This document shows positions 27,950 to 36,914 of a stretch of 64,000 nt of DNA, one piece after another. The DNA comes from Pararhodobacter zhoushanensis. GTDB taxonomy: Bacteria > Pseudomonadota > Alphaproteobacteria > Rhodobacterales > Rhodobacteraceae. Position 1 is the first letter of the stretch, and every line of letters starts with the position of its first letter. Under the pieces are notes generated by a model. It worked only from the letters and a program-made list of their open reading frames with translations. It did no database searches and was not told the origin of the DNA. Both the position numbers and the translations under genes were made by a program. The stretch covers positions 3,909,501-3,973,500 of the forward strand of contig NZ_JAPDFL010000001.1 of assembly GCF_025949695.1 (NCBI RefSeq), given 5' to 3'.

Positions 27950-28414
27950 ATGAAACTCAAAGCACTGACCGCTTGCGCCCTGTTCGCAACCGTCACCGCC
28001 GCAACCGCGCAGGATCAAACGCCCGGCAGTGTCGCCTCGGCGATTCTGAACGGCTATGCCCGTCAGGACGTGACGATGATCGCGCCCTACTCCAACGAAA
28101 CCAACGCGAATTTCTTCGCCCGGCTGCTGGCTGGCGACGAAAGCCCGTCAGAACTGTTTGACGGCACGCGCGGCGAAGCGGGAACAGGGTGGGACGGCAA
28201 GAGTCTGGCCGTGCGCTACAACGACCGTGGCCAGGCGATCATTCCCTTCGCGATTGAAGCGGCAAACGGGCCTGCCGGCCTCTTCTCCGGCGCGGACGGG
28301 CGATATATGGCCATCGTCCTCACGCTCGACGGGCCGCAGGACACCAGCTGGGGCTTTGAAGACATCAATTACATCGCGCGCTCGGATTACGCCGCCATGG
28401 CCGAGTCGCGCTGA
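27950..28414 (+). CDS. Exported protein of unknown function
   Basis: 154 residues with a clear signal peptide (MKLKALTACALFATVTAATA, cut before QDQT). The mature part contains PGSVASAILNGYARQDVTMI and later DGRYMAIVLTLDGPQDTSWG, reminiscent of DUF4864-like or NTF2-type periplasmic proteins, but I do not assign a family. The start at 27950 was chosen because the upstream in-frame extension lacks hydrophobic character. Flanked by terminators on both sides, so monocistronic. Confidence 0.72.
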   Translation: MKLKALTACALFATVTAATAQDQTPGSVASAILNGYARQDVTMIAPYSNETNANFFARLLAGDESPSELFDGTRGEAGTGWDGKSLAVRYNDRGQAIIPFAIEAANGPAGLFSGADGRYMAIVLTLDGPQDTSWGFEDINYIARSDYAAMAESR

Positions 28415-28425
28415 CCCGGGGTTGC

Positions 28426-28453
28426 CCCTCTCACGCAGCCCCGCGTGAGAGGG
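28426..28453 (+). terminator. Hairpin after exported protein gene
   Basis: CCCTCTCACGC and GCGTGAGAGGG form a perfect 11-bp stem with a 6-base loop, 12 bases after the stop. No T tract follows, so this may be a Rho-assisted or 3'-stabilising hairpin rather than a classic terminator. Confidence 0.65.
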
Positions 28454-28689
28454 CACCGACACGCAACGACAAAGCCCACGCGCGTCCCTTGCGCCCGACG
28501 CCGCGCGTCCGGAAAGCTCTGGACCGGTCGCGCCAAGCGTTCTGTCACCCGTTTCAGCCGCATTCTTGTCGCCCGGGCAACGACTTACCCCGAGCGCAGG
28601 CCGGGGCTGAGATTTTCTTTGAACCAACCCGCGCGCAGCAACGACCCACAGGCAATTCAACGCACTGCCCTGCGCAAAGGAATTGACCG

Positions 28690-28959
28690 ATGACCCGTTT
28701 TGCCCTGACCCTCGCCGCTCTCTCCACCCTGACCCTGAATGGCTCAATGGCCTCGGCCTCGATCTCGCTGAACCCGATGCCGGTCACCCCGGTCTCGGCC
28801 AGCTGCACGCCCGAGACGCCTTGCGTGATCTCGCTGCGCATGTTGTCCGCCCCCCGGCCCGCCCCGCCGATCTGGCCGTGCGCCACGCACAACAAGCGTC
28901 CTACAGCATTCCCGCGGTTGGTCGCCGCTGACGACACCTGCCTGTTCCTCCCCACCTGA
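28690..28959 (+). CDS. Small exported peptide with LNGSMA-type signal sequence (1)
   Basis: 89 residues. The ATG is preceded by AAAGGA at a suitable distance. Residues 1-23 (MTRFALTLAALSTLTLNGSM plus ASA) are a signal peptide; the mature part is Pro/Ser-rich with four or five cysteines (SCTPETPC, IWPC, DDTC), so disulfides are possible in the periplasm. The following terminator ends exactly after the stop, supporting a real gene. Its signal sequence closely matches that of the 28-residue ORF at 29079. No family recognised. Confidence 0.6.
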   Translation: MTRFALTLAALSTLTLNGSMASASISLNPMPVTPVSASCTPETPCVISLRMLSAPRPAPPIWPCATHNKRPTAFPRLVAADDTCLFLPT

Positions 28960-28963
28960 CCAG

Positions 28964-28986
28964 CGCCCCTGCGGGGGCGTTTTTTT
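28964..28986 (+). terminator. Intrinsic terminator after small exported peptide 1
   Basis: CGCCCC and GGGGCG form a short GC stem with a 4-base loop, immediately followed by seven T. It starts 4 bases after the stop of the 89-residue ORF. Confidence 0.85.
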
Positions 28987-29078
28987 GCGCCCGCCCCTGC
29001 CCGCCGGGAACTTCCGCCCGGCCGGCCCGTTAACCATCAAGCGCGCCCCGAGCGCGCCCGCCCCTGGAGAGCCACATC

Positions 29079-29165
29079 ATGACCCGCGCCCTTCTTGCCT
29101 GTGCCACCGTGCTGACCTTGCTGCTGAATGGCTCGATGGCCGTTGCCCTGCCGCTGCTTCCCTGA
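29079..29165 (+). CDS. 28-residue peptide with LNGSMA-type signal-like sequence (2), upstream of prfC
   Basis: MTRALLACATVLTLLLNGSM then AVALPLLP and stop. GGAG lies about 9 bases before the ATG. The sequence is essentially only a hydrophobic signal-like helix, and its start and LNGSMA motif match the 89-residue peptide 390 bases upstream. The stop is 57 bases before the prfC start. It may be a small membrane peptide, a decayed duplicate of the first gene, or a leader ORF for release factor 3. Too short for firm gene calling. Confidence 0.45.
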   Translation: MTRALLACATVLTLLLNGSMAVALPLLP

Positions 29166-29222
29166 CCGCGGCGCACCCGGCGCCAGTGGACACGCGCCGC
29201 GCTTTCGGCTAGAGGCCCGGCC

Positions 29223-30821
29223 ATGCTGGACAACCGCCCCGATCTGCCCGCCGAAATCGCCCGCCGCCGGACCTTTGCGATCATCTCGCATCCCGACGCC
29301 GGTAAAACGACTCTGACGGAAAAATTCCTGCTGTTCGGCGGCGCGATCCAGATGGCCGGACAAGTCCGCGCCAAGGGCGAGGCGCGGCGCACGCGCTCGG
29401 ACTTCATGCAGATGGAGAAAGATCGCGGCATCTCGGTGTCGGCTTCGGCGATGTCTTTTGACTTCGAGAAGTACCGCTTCAACCTTGTCGACACCCCCGG
29501 CCACTCGGACTTCTCGGAAGATACCTACCGCACGCTGACCGCCGTGGACGCCGCGATCATGGTGATCGACGGCGCCAAGGGTGTGGAAAGCCAGACGCAG
29601 AAACTGTTCGAGGTCTGCCGCATGCGCGACCTGCCGATCCTGACCTTCTGCAACAAGATGGACCGCGAGGCCCGCGATACCTTCGAGATCATCGACGAGA
29701 TTCAGGAAAATCTGGCCATCGATGTGACCCCGGCGTCGTGGCCCATCGGTCAGGGCCGCGAGTTTCTGGGCTGCTACGACATCCTGCACGACCGGCTGGA
29801 ACTGATGGACCGCGCCGACCGTAACCGCGTCGGCGAAAGCCTCAAGATCAACGGTCTGGACGATCCCAAACTGGCCGACCACATCCCCGCCGACATGCTC
29901 GCCACGCTGCGTGAAGAGCTGGAAATGGCCCGCGAACTGCTGCCCGCCTATGACCGCGAGCAGGTGCTGAACGGCTCGATGACGCCGATCTGGTTCGGCT
30001 CGGCGATCAACTCGTTCGGGGTGCGCGAACTGATGGCCGGCATGGCCGAATTCGGCCCCGAACCGCAGCCGCTGACCACCGACAAACGCCAGGTCTCGCC
30101 CGAAGAAACCAAAGTCACCGGCTTTGTGTTCAAGGTGCAGGCCAACATGGACCCCAAGCACCGCGACCGCGTGGCCTTTGTGCGCCTCGCCTCGGGGCAT
30201 TTCCTGCGCGGCATGAAACTGACGCATGTGCGCTCGGGCAAGCCGATGGCGATCACCAACCCGGTGCTGTTCCTCGCGTCCGACCGCGAACTGACGGAAG
30301 AGGCCTGGGCGGGCGACATCATGGGCATTCCCAACCACGGGCAACTGCGCATCGGCGACACGCTGACCGAGGGCGAGCTGATCCGCTTCACCGGCATTCC
30401 GTCCTTTGCGCCGGAACTCTTGCAATCGGTGCGCGCGGGCGATCCGATGAAGGCCAAGCATCTGGAAAAAGCCCTGATGCAATTCGCCGAAGAAGGCGCG
30501 GCCAAGGTGTTCAAGCCGATGATCGGCTCGGGCTTTATCGTCGGCGTCGTCGGTGCCCTGCAATTCGAAGTGCTGGCCTCACGGATCGAGCTGGAATACG
30601 GGTTGCCCGTGCGTTTCGGCCCGTCGCAATTCACCTCGGCGCGCTGGATTTCGGGCAGCAAGGCAGCGGTTGACGCGGTGGTCGAGGCCAACAAGGGCCA
30701 TATCGCCACCGACCACGACGGCGACATGGTCTATCTGACCCGGCTGCAATGGGACATCGACCGCATCCAGCGCGATCACCCCGAGGCACGGCTCACGGCG
30801 ACCAAGGAAATGATGGTCTGA
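29223..30821 (+). CDS. prfC: Peptide chain release factor 3
   Basis: A 532-residue GTPase that recycles RF1 and RF2 from post-termination ribosomes. G1 is ISHPDAGKTTLTEKFL, G3 is DTPGHSDFSEDTYR and G4 is NKMD. Domain II and the C-terminal domain follow at normal length, including GFIVGVVGALQFEVLASRIE, which is characteristic of RF3 rather than EF-G. The gene is preceded by a tiny ORF and appears monocistronic. Confidence 0.96.
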   Translation: MLDNRPDLPAEIARRRTFAIISHPDAGKTTLTEKFLLFGGAIQMAGQVRAKGEARRTRSDFMQMEKDRGISVSASAMSFDFEKYRFNLVDTPGHSDFSEDTYRTLTAVDAAIMVIDGAKGVESQTQKLFEVCRMRDLPILTFCNKMDREARDTFEIIDEIQENLAIDVTPASWPIGQGREFLGCYDILHDRLELMDRADRNRVGESLKINGLDDPKLADHIPADMLATLREELEMARELLPAYDREQVLNGSMTPIWFGSAINSFGVRELMAGMAEFGPEPQPLTTDKRQVSPEETKVTGFVFKVQANMDPKHRDRVAFVRLASGHFLRGMKLTHVRSGKPMAITNPVLFLASDRELTEEAWAGDIMGIPNHGQLRIGDTLTEGELIRFTGIPSFAPELLQSVRAGDPMKAKHLEKALMQFAEEGAAKVFKPMIGSGFIVGVVGALQFEVLASRIELEYGLPVRFGPSQFTSARWISGSKAAVDAVVEANKGHIATDHDGDMVYLTRLQWDIDRIQRDHPEARLTATKEMMV

Positions 30822-31044
30822 GATCGCGGGCGCGTGAGCGCTCTCGCGCAGATAACCCTTGTAACTCAAGCGCCGGATCGCCAGATTCAAAAGGCAGGCA
30901 TCGCCCCGTTTTCCAGCGGCACGAGCAGTCCTGCTGCTTGTCGAAAGCCACCGCCCGGTGCGGACCACCCGGCCTTCTTGACTTTCCCCTAGGCAACGGA
31001 CCGGCGGGCATCAGCCCGACGGTGGTTCGGCAACGGAGAATACC

Positions 31045-31176
31045 ATGGGCAAGGGCGACAACAAACGCGGCAACAAGGAAGTGAAGAAACCGAAGGCTGA
31101 AAAGCCCAAGGTTCTGGCCACGGCCAATTCCAACGCGGGCAAGGATCTGACCATCGGCGGCAAGAAGGTCAAGTGA
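31045..31176 (+). CDS. 43-residue lysine-rich peptide
   Basis: MGKGDNKRGNKEVKKPKAEK, then PKVLATANSNAGKDLTIGGK and KVK. About a third of the residues are lysine or arginine, so it is probably a nucleic-acid-binding or ribosome-associated peptide, but no family is assigned. GGAG sits 7 bases before the ATG, codon use is normal, and a perfect palindrome follows its stop, all supporting a real gene. Short basic peptides with this start are, to my knowledge, common in Rhodobacterales. Confidence 0.7.
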   Translation: MGKGDNKRGNKEVKKPKAEKPKVLATANSNAGKDLTIGGKKVK

Positions 31177-31182
31177 CCTGAG

Positions 31183-31212
31183 CGGGAACGCGCGAGGCCT
31201 CGCGCGTTCCCG
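31183..31212 (+). terminator. 30-base perfect palindrome after the basic peptide gene
   Basis: CGGGAACGCGCGAGG is followed without a spacer by its exact complement CCTCGCGCGTTCCCG. It begins 6 bases after the stop. As RNA it would form a 12-13 bp hairpin; no T tract follows. Likely a terminator or 3'-end stabiliser. Confidence 0.7.
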
Positions 31213-31283
31213 GCCGTTTCGGGCGAAACCCATGGGGCGCGCGGTCATTGCGCATCTTGCGGGTTCCTGATTGCCGCGAGCAA

Positions 31284-31727
31284 TCAGGACATAGGGTCAA
31301 TGCTGGCGATGAAGGCATCAAAGGTTTGCGCGACTTTCCGGGCATCCCCCGGGCCCGGTTCGAGGATCTCGCTGTGCGGGGTGTCGAACCAGAAAACCTG
31401 ACCAAAGCAGGCCCCGGTATGGGCAATCCCATATTCGCCCCCGCCGCTGTCCCCCGCGAACCAGATCAGGTCCCGGTTCCAGTGGATCACTGTCGCGCGG
31501 CTTGAACGACGGGGATCATACAACGGGTAGAACTCGCTGACGTCGACATCAAATCCCGCAACCGAGACCATGCCGTCGGGCAGGCACCCGTTGTTGCGCA
31601 GAAGGAACGCGCGATATTGCGGCGGCAGCCGCAATTTGGCACCGGCCTCGAAAGCGTCAAGTTCGGGTGACGTCAACGGGTGGCCGATGACCTTGAAGTC
31701 AAACGTCACAGCGCGGTTCGTGTGCAA
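31284..31727 (-). CDS. SMI1/KNR4 (SUKH)-family protein
   Basis: 147 residues with the SUKH core: LTSPELDAFEAGAKLRLPPQ, YRAFLLRNNGCLPDG, then DLIWFAGDSGGGEYGIAHTG and FWFDTP. SUKH proteins are often immunity partners of polymorphic or nuclease toxins. Here no toxin gene is adjacent: it lies between the basic peptide and pyrG. It may be an orphan immunity gene or a housekeeping relative. It could be co-transcribed after pyrG (25-base gap). Confidence 0.8.
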   Translation of the reverse strand: MHTNRAVTFDFKVIGHPLTSPELDAFEAGAKLRLPPQYRAFLLRNNGCLPDGMVSVAGFDVDVSEFYPLYDPRRSSRATVIHWNRDLIWFAGDSGGGEYGIAHTGACFGQVFWFDTPHSEILEPGPGDARKVAQTFDAFIASIDPMS

Positions 31728-31752
31728 AGGCTGCGCATCGCTGCTGACAGTT

Positions 31753-33396
31753 TCATACCAACCGCGACACCTCGACCGCCGCGCGCACGAAATCCGCGAA
31801 CAGCGGGTGCGGGGCGAAGGGTTTCGACTTCAGTTCAGGGTGGAACTGCACGCCGACGAACCACGGGTGGTCCTTGTGCTCGACGATCTCGGGCAGACGG
31901 CCATCGGGTGACAGGCCTGAAAAGACCATCCCGCAGGCTTCCAGCTGCTCGCGGTATTTGCCGTCCACCTCGTAGCGGTGGCGGTGGCGCTCTTCGATGC
32001 GGGTGCTGCCGTAGATCTTCGCGACCAGCGACTCGGGCACCAGACGGGCGTCATAGGCCCCCAGACGCATCGTGCCCCCCTTGTCGTCACCCAGCTTGCG
32101 CTCGACGACGTGGTTGCCCTGAATCCATTCCTTGAGCAGATAGACCACCGGCGTAAAGCGCTTGCCGCCTGCCTCGTGATCGAACTCTTCGGACCCGGCG
32201 TCCTTGATGCCCGCCATGTTGCGCGCAGCCTCGATGACCGCCATCTGCATGCCCAGACAGATCCCCAGATAGGGGATCTTCTTTTCGCGCGCCCATTGCG
32301 CGGCGCGGATCTTGCCCTCGGTGCCGCGCTCGCCAAAGCCGCCGGGAACGAGAATCGCGTGGAACCCCTCCAGCCGCGGCGTCGGGTCTTCACGCTCGAA
32401 GATCTCGGCGTCGATCCATTCGGCCTTGACCTTGACCCGGTTGGCCATGCCGCCATGGGTCAGCGCCTCGGCGATGGATTTATACGCGTCTTCCAGCTGG
32501 GTGTATTTGCCCACGATGGCCACGCGCACCATGCCTTCGGGATGGGTCAGACGGTCCATCACATCCTCCCAGCGGGCCAGATTGGGGCGCGGGGCGGGGT
32601 TGATGCCGAACGCGTCCAGAACGGCCTGATCCAGCCCCTCCTGGTGATACGCAAGCGGCGCCTGATAGATCGTCTTCAGATCATAGGCCGGGATCACCGC
32701 ATCGGGCCGCACGTTGCAGAACAGCGCGATCTTGGCGATTTCCTTTTCGGGAATCGGATGCTCGGACCGGCAGACCAGCACATCCGGGGCCAGACCGATC
32801 GACTGCAGCTCTTTGACCGAGTGCTGGGTCGGCTTGGTCTTCAGCTCTCCGCTCGCCGCCAGATAGGGCAGCAGCGTCAGGTGCATCAGGATGCACTGAC
32901 CGCGCGGACGCTCGTGGATGAACTGGCGGATCGCTTCAAAGAACGGCAGGCCTTCGATATCGCCGACAGTGCCGCCGATCTCGCACAGCATGAAATCGAC
33001 CTCGTCATCGCCGATGCGCAGGAAGTCCTTGATTTCATTGGTGACATGCGGAACCACCTGGATCGTCTTGCCCAGATAATCGCCGCGGCGCTCTTTTTCC
33101 AACACGTTGGAATAGATCCGCCCGGACGAAATCGAATCCGTCTTGCGGGCCGGAACGCCGGTGAAGCGCTCGTAATGGCCAAGGTCCAGATCGGTCTCGG
33201 CCCCGTCATCGGTGACAAAGACTTCACCGTGCTCGAAGGGCGACATCGTGCCCGGGTCAACGTTGAGATAGGGGTCAAGTTTGCGCAAGCGGACCGTGAA
33301 GCCGCGGGCCTGCAAAAGCGCCCCCAGCGCGGCCGAAGCCAGACCTTTGCCAAGGCTCGACACCACACCGCCGGTGATGAAGATATAGCGCGCCAT
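31753..33396 (-). CDS. pyrG: CTP synthase
   Basis: Converts UTP to CTP with glutamine as nitrogen donor. 547 residues, full length. The N-terminal synthase opens [18 protein letters not shown], with [16 protein letters not shown] inside. The C-terminal glutaminase has the nucleophile in GICLGMQ and the His/Glu pair in VQFHPE. I chose 33396 as start; the extension to 33432 has no homology. secG lies directly upstream on the same strand. Confidence 0.97.
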   Translation of the reverse strand: MARYIFITGGVVSSLGKGLASAALGALLQARGFTVRLRKLDPYLNVDPGTMSPFEHGEVFVTDDGAETDLDLGHYERFTGVPARKTDSISSGRIYSNVLEKERRGDYLGKTIQVVPHVTNEIKDFLRIGDDEVDFMLCEIGGTVGDIEGLPFFEAIRQFIHERPRGQCILMHLTLLPYLAASGELKTKPTQHSVKELQSIGLAPDVLVCRSEHPIPEKEIAKIALFCNVRPDAVIPAYDLKTIYQAPLAYHQEGLDQAVLDAFGINPAPRPNLARWEDVMDRLTHPEGMVRVAIVGKYTQLEDAYKSIAEALTHGGMANRVKVKAEWIDAEIFEREDPTPRLEGFHAILVPGGFGERGTEGKIRAAQWAREKKIPYLGICLGMQMAVIEAARNMAGIKDAGSEEFDHEAGGKRFTPVVYLLKEWIQGNHVVERKLGDDKGGTMRLGAYDARLVPESLVAKIYGSTRIEERHRHRYEVDGKYREQLEACGMVFSGLSPDGRLPEIVEHKDHPWFVGVQFHPELKSKPFAPHPLFADFVRAAVEVSRLV

Positions 33397-33535
33397 GCTG
33401 GAAACTCCCGTGTTCGTCGCCGTCAGAATCAACGGATCACGGGATTCGAGCTATAGCCTAAACCCCGACGTTCCGCAATACGGACGCAACATCCTGCGTG
33501 AACGGGGCCGGGGCCCCAAAATATTGAGTGAGGTC

Positions 33536-33557
33536 GGCCCTGCCATCCGGCAAGGCC
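33536..33557 (-). terminator. Hairpin after secG
   Basis: On the minus strand GGCCTTGCC and GGCAGGGCC pair over 9 positions with one G-T wobble, loop GGAT, starting 12 bases after the secG stop. No T tract. Possible attenuator or terminator between secG and pyrG. Confidence 0.45.
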
Positions 33558-33568
33558 CGTTTGTCAGA

Positions 33569-33930
33569 TCAGTCCTGCCGCGGCGGCAGGACAGGGGCGT
33601 CACCGGCGGGCGGCAACTGGATATCGGGCAGCGGGATGCTGCTGTTGGCATCCGGCGTGGCCGGAGCGGTCGGGAAGCCCAGACGCTCAAGCACCGAGGT
33701 TTCGGTCGAATTGGACGCGCCAATCACCGTCAGCGCCAGCGAGGTCAGGATGAAGGCCCCGGCAAAACCCCAGGTCAGCTTGGCCAGACCCGTCAGCGGC
33801 GGACGACCCGCCTGCGGGCCCATGCCGCCACCACCGATCCCCAGACCACCCCCTCGGAACGCTGCAGAAGCACCACGCCGATCAGCGCAAGCGCCAGGAG
33901 GAGGTGGATGATCAGCACAACGTTCTGCAT
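33569..33930 (-). CDS. secG: Preprotein translocase subunit SecG, frameshifted
   Basis: Small subunit of the SecYEG channel, about 120 residues. The ATG at 33930 gives MQNVVLIIHLLLALALIGVV, then LLQRSEG, the canonical SecG start. At a G5 run (33849-33853) the frame is lost; one added G restores GGGLGIGGGGMGPQAG. The second helix follows (LTWGAGFILTS-like, read here as KLTWGFAGAFILTSLALTV), then a Pro/Ala-rich tail. SecG is conserved and important, so a sequence error in the homopolymer is more likely than a dead gene. Confidence 0.88.
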
Positions 33931-34031
33931 GGGACGGCCTTTTCAACGGTTCGAGCCTATCTATGCGCAGCCGGAAAAGGGTGCAAGCCCTTTGCCCTGC
34001 CCTTTCCCGCGCGGATCTGGCAGCGATGCGC

Positions 34032-34412
34032 TCAGGCCTCAGCGTCGCATACCGCCGACAGCTTGTTGCCGTCAGGGTCGCGCAGATACGCCGCATAGAA
34101 AGCCCGCCCGTAAGGCCGCAGCCCCGGCGCGCCCTCATCCCGGCCCCCTGCGCGCAGGCCATCGGCATGGAACGCCGCCACCGCCGCCCGGTTGGGCGCC
34201 TCAAAACAGGGCATCGAGCCATTGCCGACACTCATCGGCAGCGCATCATAGGGCCGGTTCACCCAGAACCGGCACGGGCCACCCGGCGCGCCATAGCCGA
34301 TCTCGCGCGCGTCCGTGTAGAGCCGGACATAGCCCAGCGCGCCCAGCGCCGCGTCGTAGAACCGCGCGGCCCGGTCGATATCGTCACTGCCAACGGTGAC
34401 GTAGCTGAGCAT
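34032..34412 (-). CDS. VOC-family (glyoxalase/dioxygenase fold) protein
   Basis: 126 residues, one VOC module pair: MLSYVTVGSDDIDRAARFYD at the start, FWVNRPYD in the middle and YAAYLRDPDGNKLSAVCDAE at the end. The fold usually binds a divalent metal; candidate ligands are in the last strand. Substrate unknown. The ATG at 34412 overlaps the stop of the upstream gene by one base (TGATG), so the two are coupled; a GTG one codon earlier is also possible. Confidence 0.85.
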   Translation of the reverse strand: MLSYVTVGSDDIDRAARFYDAALGALGYVRLYTDAREIGYGAPGGPCRFWVNRPYDALPMSVGNGSMPCFEAPNRAAVAAFHADGLRAGGRDEGAPGLRPYGRAFYAAYLRDPDGNKLSAVCDAEA

Positions 34413-34810
34413 CACTCGACATCCACGTCATCGACATCCGCCTGCCCGCTGATTCGCCGCCGCACGATGGACCAGCTCAGCCCGACCCCCAGCACCAGCG
34501 AGCCGATCAGGATCGCCAGCCACTGATTGAGCTTGGAATTGTCGGTGCCCAGCACGCCCCAGTCGATCAGCACCCAGACCAGCGCTGCAAAGATCGCCGC
34601 GACCAGCGCCATGCCCAGCGGCCCGATCGAGCGTAGCGTGGCGCGCAGATAGATCGTGTAGCCGACGATCAGCACCAGCCCCGACAGCACCAGAATTGGC
34701 AGCTCGGCCATGCCATTGTCCATCGCCCAGCGCACGAAATTATATGGCGTCGGGTTCCATGTGGCGGCGACCAGAACAAAGGCAATCAGCCAGCGGATAA
34801 GAAATGACAT
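34412..34810 (-). CDS. DUF6524-like membrane protein
   Basis: 132 residues with four predicted helices. MSFLIRWLIAFVLVAATWNP is followed by TPYNFVRW, which I recognise as the start of a Rhodobacterales membrane family (DUF6524). The tail SGQADVDDVDVE is acidic and cytosolic. The upstream in-frame extension to 34939 is Arg-rich and not credible. Function unknown. Confidence 0.78.
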   Translation of the reverse strand: MSFLIRWLIAFVLVAATWNPTPYNFVRWAMDNGMAELPILVLSGLVLIVGYTIYLRATLRSIGPLGMALVAAIFAALVWVLIDWGVLGTDNSKLNQWLAILIGSLVLGVGLSWSIVRRRISGQADVDDVDVE

Positions 34811-35234
34811 GGGCGCTAATCCTCGCAAGATGACCCTTGGTGCAGATGAAACGCGCCTGTGTCCAGCCCGCATCCCTGCTTCGTGACCACGCGCCCTGCC
34901 CCCGCGCCGCAGCACCAGACACGGCTTGCGTGACCGCACCGCCAGCGACCTGGGAACCGCAGTGCCCGGGACACCATGTTGTGAGGGCGCTCAAAACACC
35001 CGATCAACGGATGCTGTCGGGGAAAGGACCGCGCCCTTCAGGAAAACCAGCCCCATCCCGCGCACCGGCGACACGGGCGCTGGTCTGCGCCATGGGCTTC
35101 CCTTTGCCCTGTCTTTCCCTCGCTGCGCGTCCAACCCACCCCGGTTCAGGCCGCGACGAAAAAACGTGTTTCGTTGCTGCGCGTGCATCGCTATAGAACG
35201 CACGGTTTCACCAAACCGGGGAAGGACTCCTGTC
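34811..35234 (+). other. 424-base intergenic region upstream of purA
   Basis: No supported gene. It lies between two divergent genes and should contain both promoters. A possible -10 box TATAGA (35192-35197) sits 38 bases before the purA start, and AAGGA provides a Shine-Dalgarno at about 35223. AAAAAACG near 35160 is an AT-rich upstream patch. No riboswitch fold was evident by eye. Confidence 0.4.
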
Positions 35235-36533
35235 ATGGCCAATGTTGTTGTCGTAGGCGCTCAATGGGGCGACGAAGGCAAAGGCAAGATCGTCGATTGG
35301 CTCTCTGAGCGCGCCGACGTCATTGCGCGGTTTCAAGGCGGCCATAACGCTGGCCATACGCTGGTCATCGACGGGCAGGTCTACAAGCTGAACGCCCTGC
35401 CCTCTGGCGTGGTGCGCGGCGGCAAGCTCAGCGTGATCGGCAACGGCGTCGTGCTCGACCCCTGGCATCTGGTGCGCGAGATCGCCAAGATCCGCGAACA
35501 GGGCGTGGTGATCACCCCTGAGACGCTGATGATCGCCGAAAACACCCCGCTGATCATGCCCTACCACGGCGAGCTGGACCGCGCGCGCGAAGATCAGGCC
35601 TCGGGTTCCAAGGCCAAGATCGGCACCACCGGACGCGGCATTGGCCCGTGCTACGAGGACAAGGTCGGCCGCCGGGTGATCCGCGTCGCCGATCTGGCCG
35701 ACACCGCCACGCTGGAGCTGCGCGTTGACCGCGCGCTGGTGCACCACAACGCGCTGCGCTCGGGTCTGGGGCTGGAAGCCATCGACCGCGACGCGCTGAT
35801 CGCCTCGCTGAAAGAGATCGCGCCCGAGATCCTGCAATACGCAGCCCCGGTGTGGAAGGTGATGAACGACCTGCGCCGCGCCGGCAAACGCATCCTGTTC
35901 GAGGGCGCGCAAGGCTCGCTGCTGGACATCGACTTCGGCACCTACCCCTATGTCACCTCGTCCAACGTGATCGCGGGTCAGGCGGCCACCGGTGTCGGCG
36001 TCGGCCCCAATGCGATCGATTTCGTGCTGGGCATCGTCAAGGCCTATACCACCCGCGTCGGTGAAGGCCCCTTCCCGACCGAATTGCACGATGACGACGG
36101 CGAACGCCTTGGCACGCGCGGCCATGAATTCGGCACCGTCACCGGGCGCAAGCGCCGCTGCGGCTGGTTCGATGCCGCCCTGGTGCGCCAGACCTGCGCA
36201 ATCTCGGGCATCAACGGCATCGCGCTGACCAAGCTCGATGTGCTCGACGGGTTCGAGACGCTGAAAATCTGCGTGGCCTACGATCTGGACGGCAAGCGGC
36301 TGGACTATCTGCCCACCGCCGCCGACCAGCAGGCGCGCTGCACGCCGATCTACGAGGAAATCGAGGGCTGGTCCGAATCGACCGAAGGCGCGCGGTCCTG
36401 GGCCGATCTGCCGGGGGCGGCGATCAAATACGTGCGCCGGATCGAAGAGCTGATCCAGTGCCCGGTCGCGATGCTCTCCACCTCGCCCGAGCGTGAGGAC
36501 ACCATCCTCGTCACCGATCCGTTTGAAGACTGA
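35235..36533 (+). CDS. purA: Adenylosuccinate synthetase
   Basis: Converts IMP to adenylosuccinate with GTP and aspartate, the first step from IMP to AMP. 432 residues. The P-loop [18 protein letters not shown] starts at residue 8. Other markers: [44 protein letters not shown] and [15 protein letters not shown]. The start [12 protein letters not shown] at 35235 is unambiguous, with AAGGA upstream. The next gene begins on its stop codon. Confidence 0.97.
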   Translation: MANVVVVGAQWGDEGKGKIVDWLSERADVIARFQGGHNAGHTLVIDGQVYKLNALPSGVVRGGKLSVIGNGVVLDPWHLVREIAKIREQGVVITPETLMIAENTPLIMPYHGELDRAREDQASGSKAKIGTTGRGIGPCYEDKVGRRVIRVADLADTATLELRVDRALVHHNALRSGLGLEAIDRDALIASLKEIAPEILQYAAPVWKVMNDLRRAGKRILFEGAQGSLLDIDFGTYPYVTSSNVIAGQAATGVGVGPNAIDFVLGIVKAYTTRVGEGPFPTELHDDDGERLGTRGHEFGTVTGRKRRCGWFDAALVRQTCAISGINGIALTKLDVLDGFETLKICVAYDLDGKRLDYLPTAADQQARCTPIYEEIEGWSESTEGARSWADLPGAAIKYVRRIEELIQCPVAMLSTSPEREDTILVTDPFED

Positions 36534-36757
36534 TGGCCCTGTCCTATAAAACCCGCCGCCGCCTGTCGCTGCTGATCCTCGTGGTCGCGCTGCCGCTCTA
36601 CATCGTGGTCGCCGTCACGCTGGTCAACCTGATCGACCGCCCGCCCTTCCTGCTGGAACTGGCGATCTATATCGGGCTGGGCGTGATCTGGGCTTTCCCG
36701 CTGAAAGCGGTGTTCAAGGGGGTCGGTCAGGCCGACCCCGACGCCACGGACGACTGA
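36533..36757 (+). CDS. DUF2842-family membrane protein
   Basis: 74 residues: a basic start ([18 protein letters not shown]), two hydrophobic helices (LSLLILVVALPLYIVVAVTL; ELAIYIGLGVIWAFPLKAVF) and an acidic tail. It matches the small DUF2842 family common in Rhodobacterales. It starts one base within the purA stop, so it is translationally coupled to purA. Function unknown. Confidence 0.85.
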   Translation: MALSYKTRRRLSLLILVVALPLYIVVAVTLVNLIDRPPFLLELAIYIGLGVIWAFPLKAVFKGVGQADPDATDD

Positions 36758-36765
36758 ATAGCTCC

Positions 36766-36797
36766 CCCGACGGCGCCCTGCTTCAGATGCCGTCGGG
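36766..36797 (+). terminator. Hairpin terminating purA-DUF2842
   Basis: CCCGACGGC at 36766-36774 and GCCGTCGGG at 36789-36797 form a perfect 9-bp stem with a 14-base loop, 8 bases after the stop. No immediate T run; TTTTT occurs about 35 bases later. Confidence 0.6.
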
Positions 36798-36914
36798 AGG
36801 CACGCTTTCGACGTCGGGCAGATTTCAGCCTTTTTCGACAGGGACCGCTAAGCGGACCAAGCGGACGTTCGCCGTGCTACAGTGACGAAAAATAAATGGC
36901 TTGAGGGGCAGTAA

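Noticed and set aside
34837..35196. Plus-strand ORF in the purA upstream gap
   Set aside because: Low-complexity Pro/Ala/Arg translation, no Shine-Dalgarno and no recognisable motifs.
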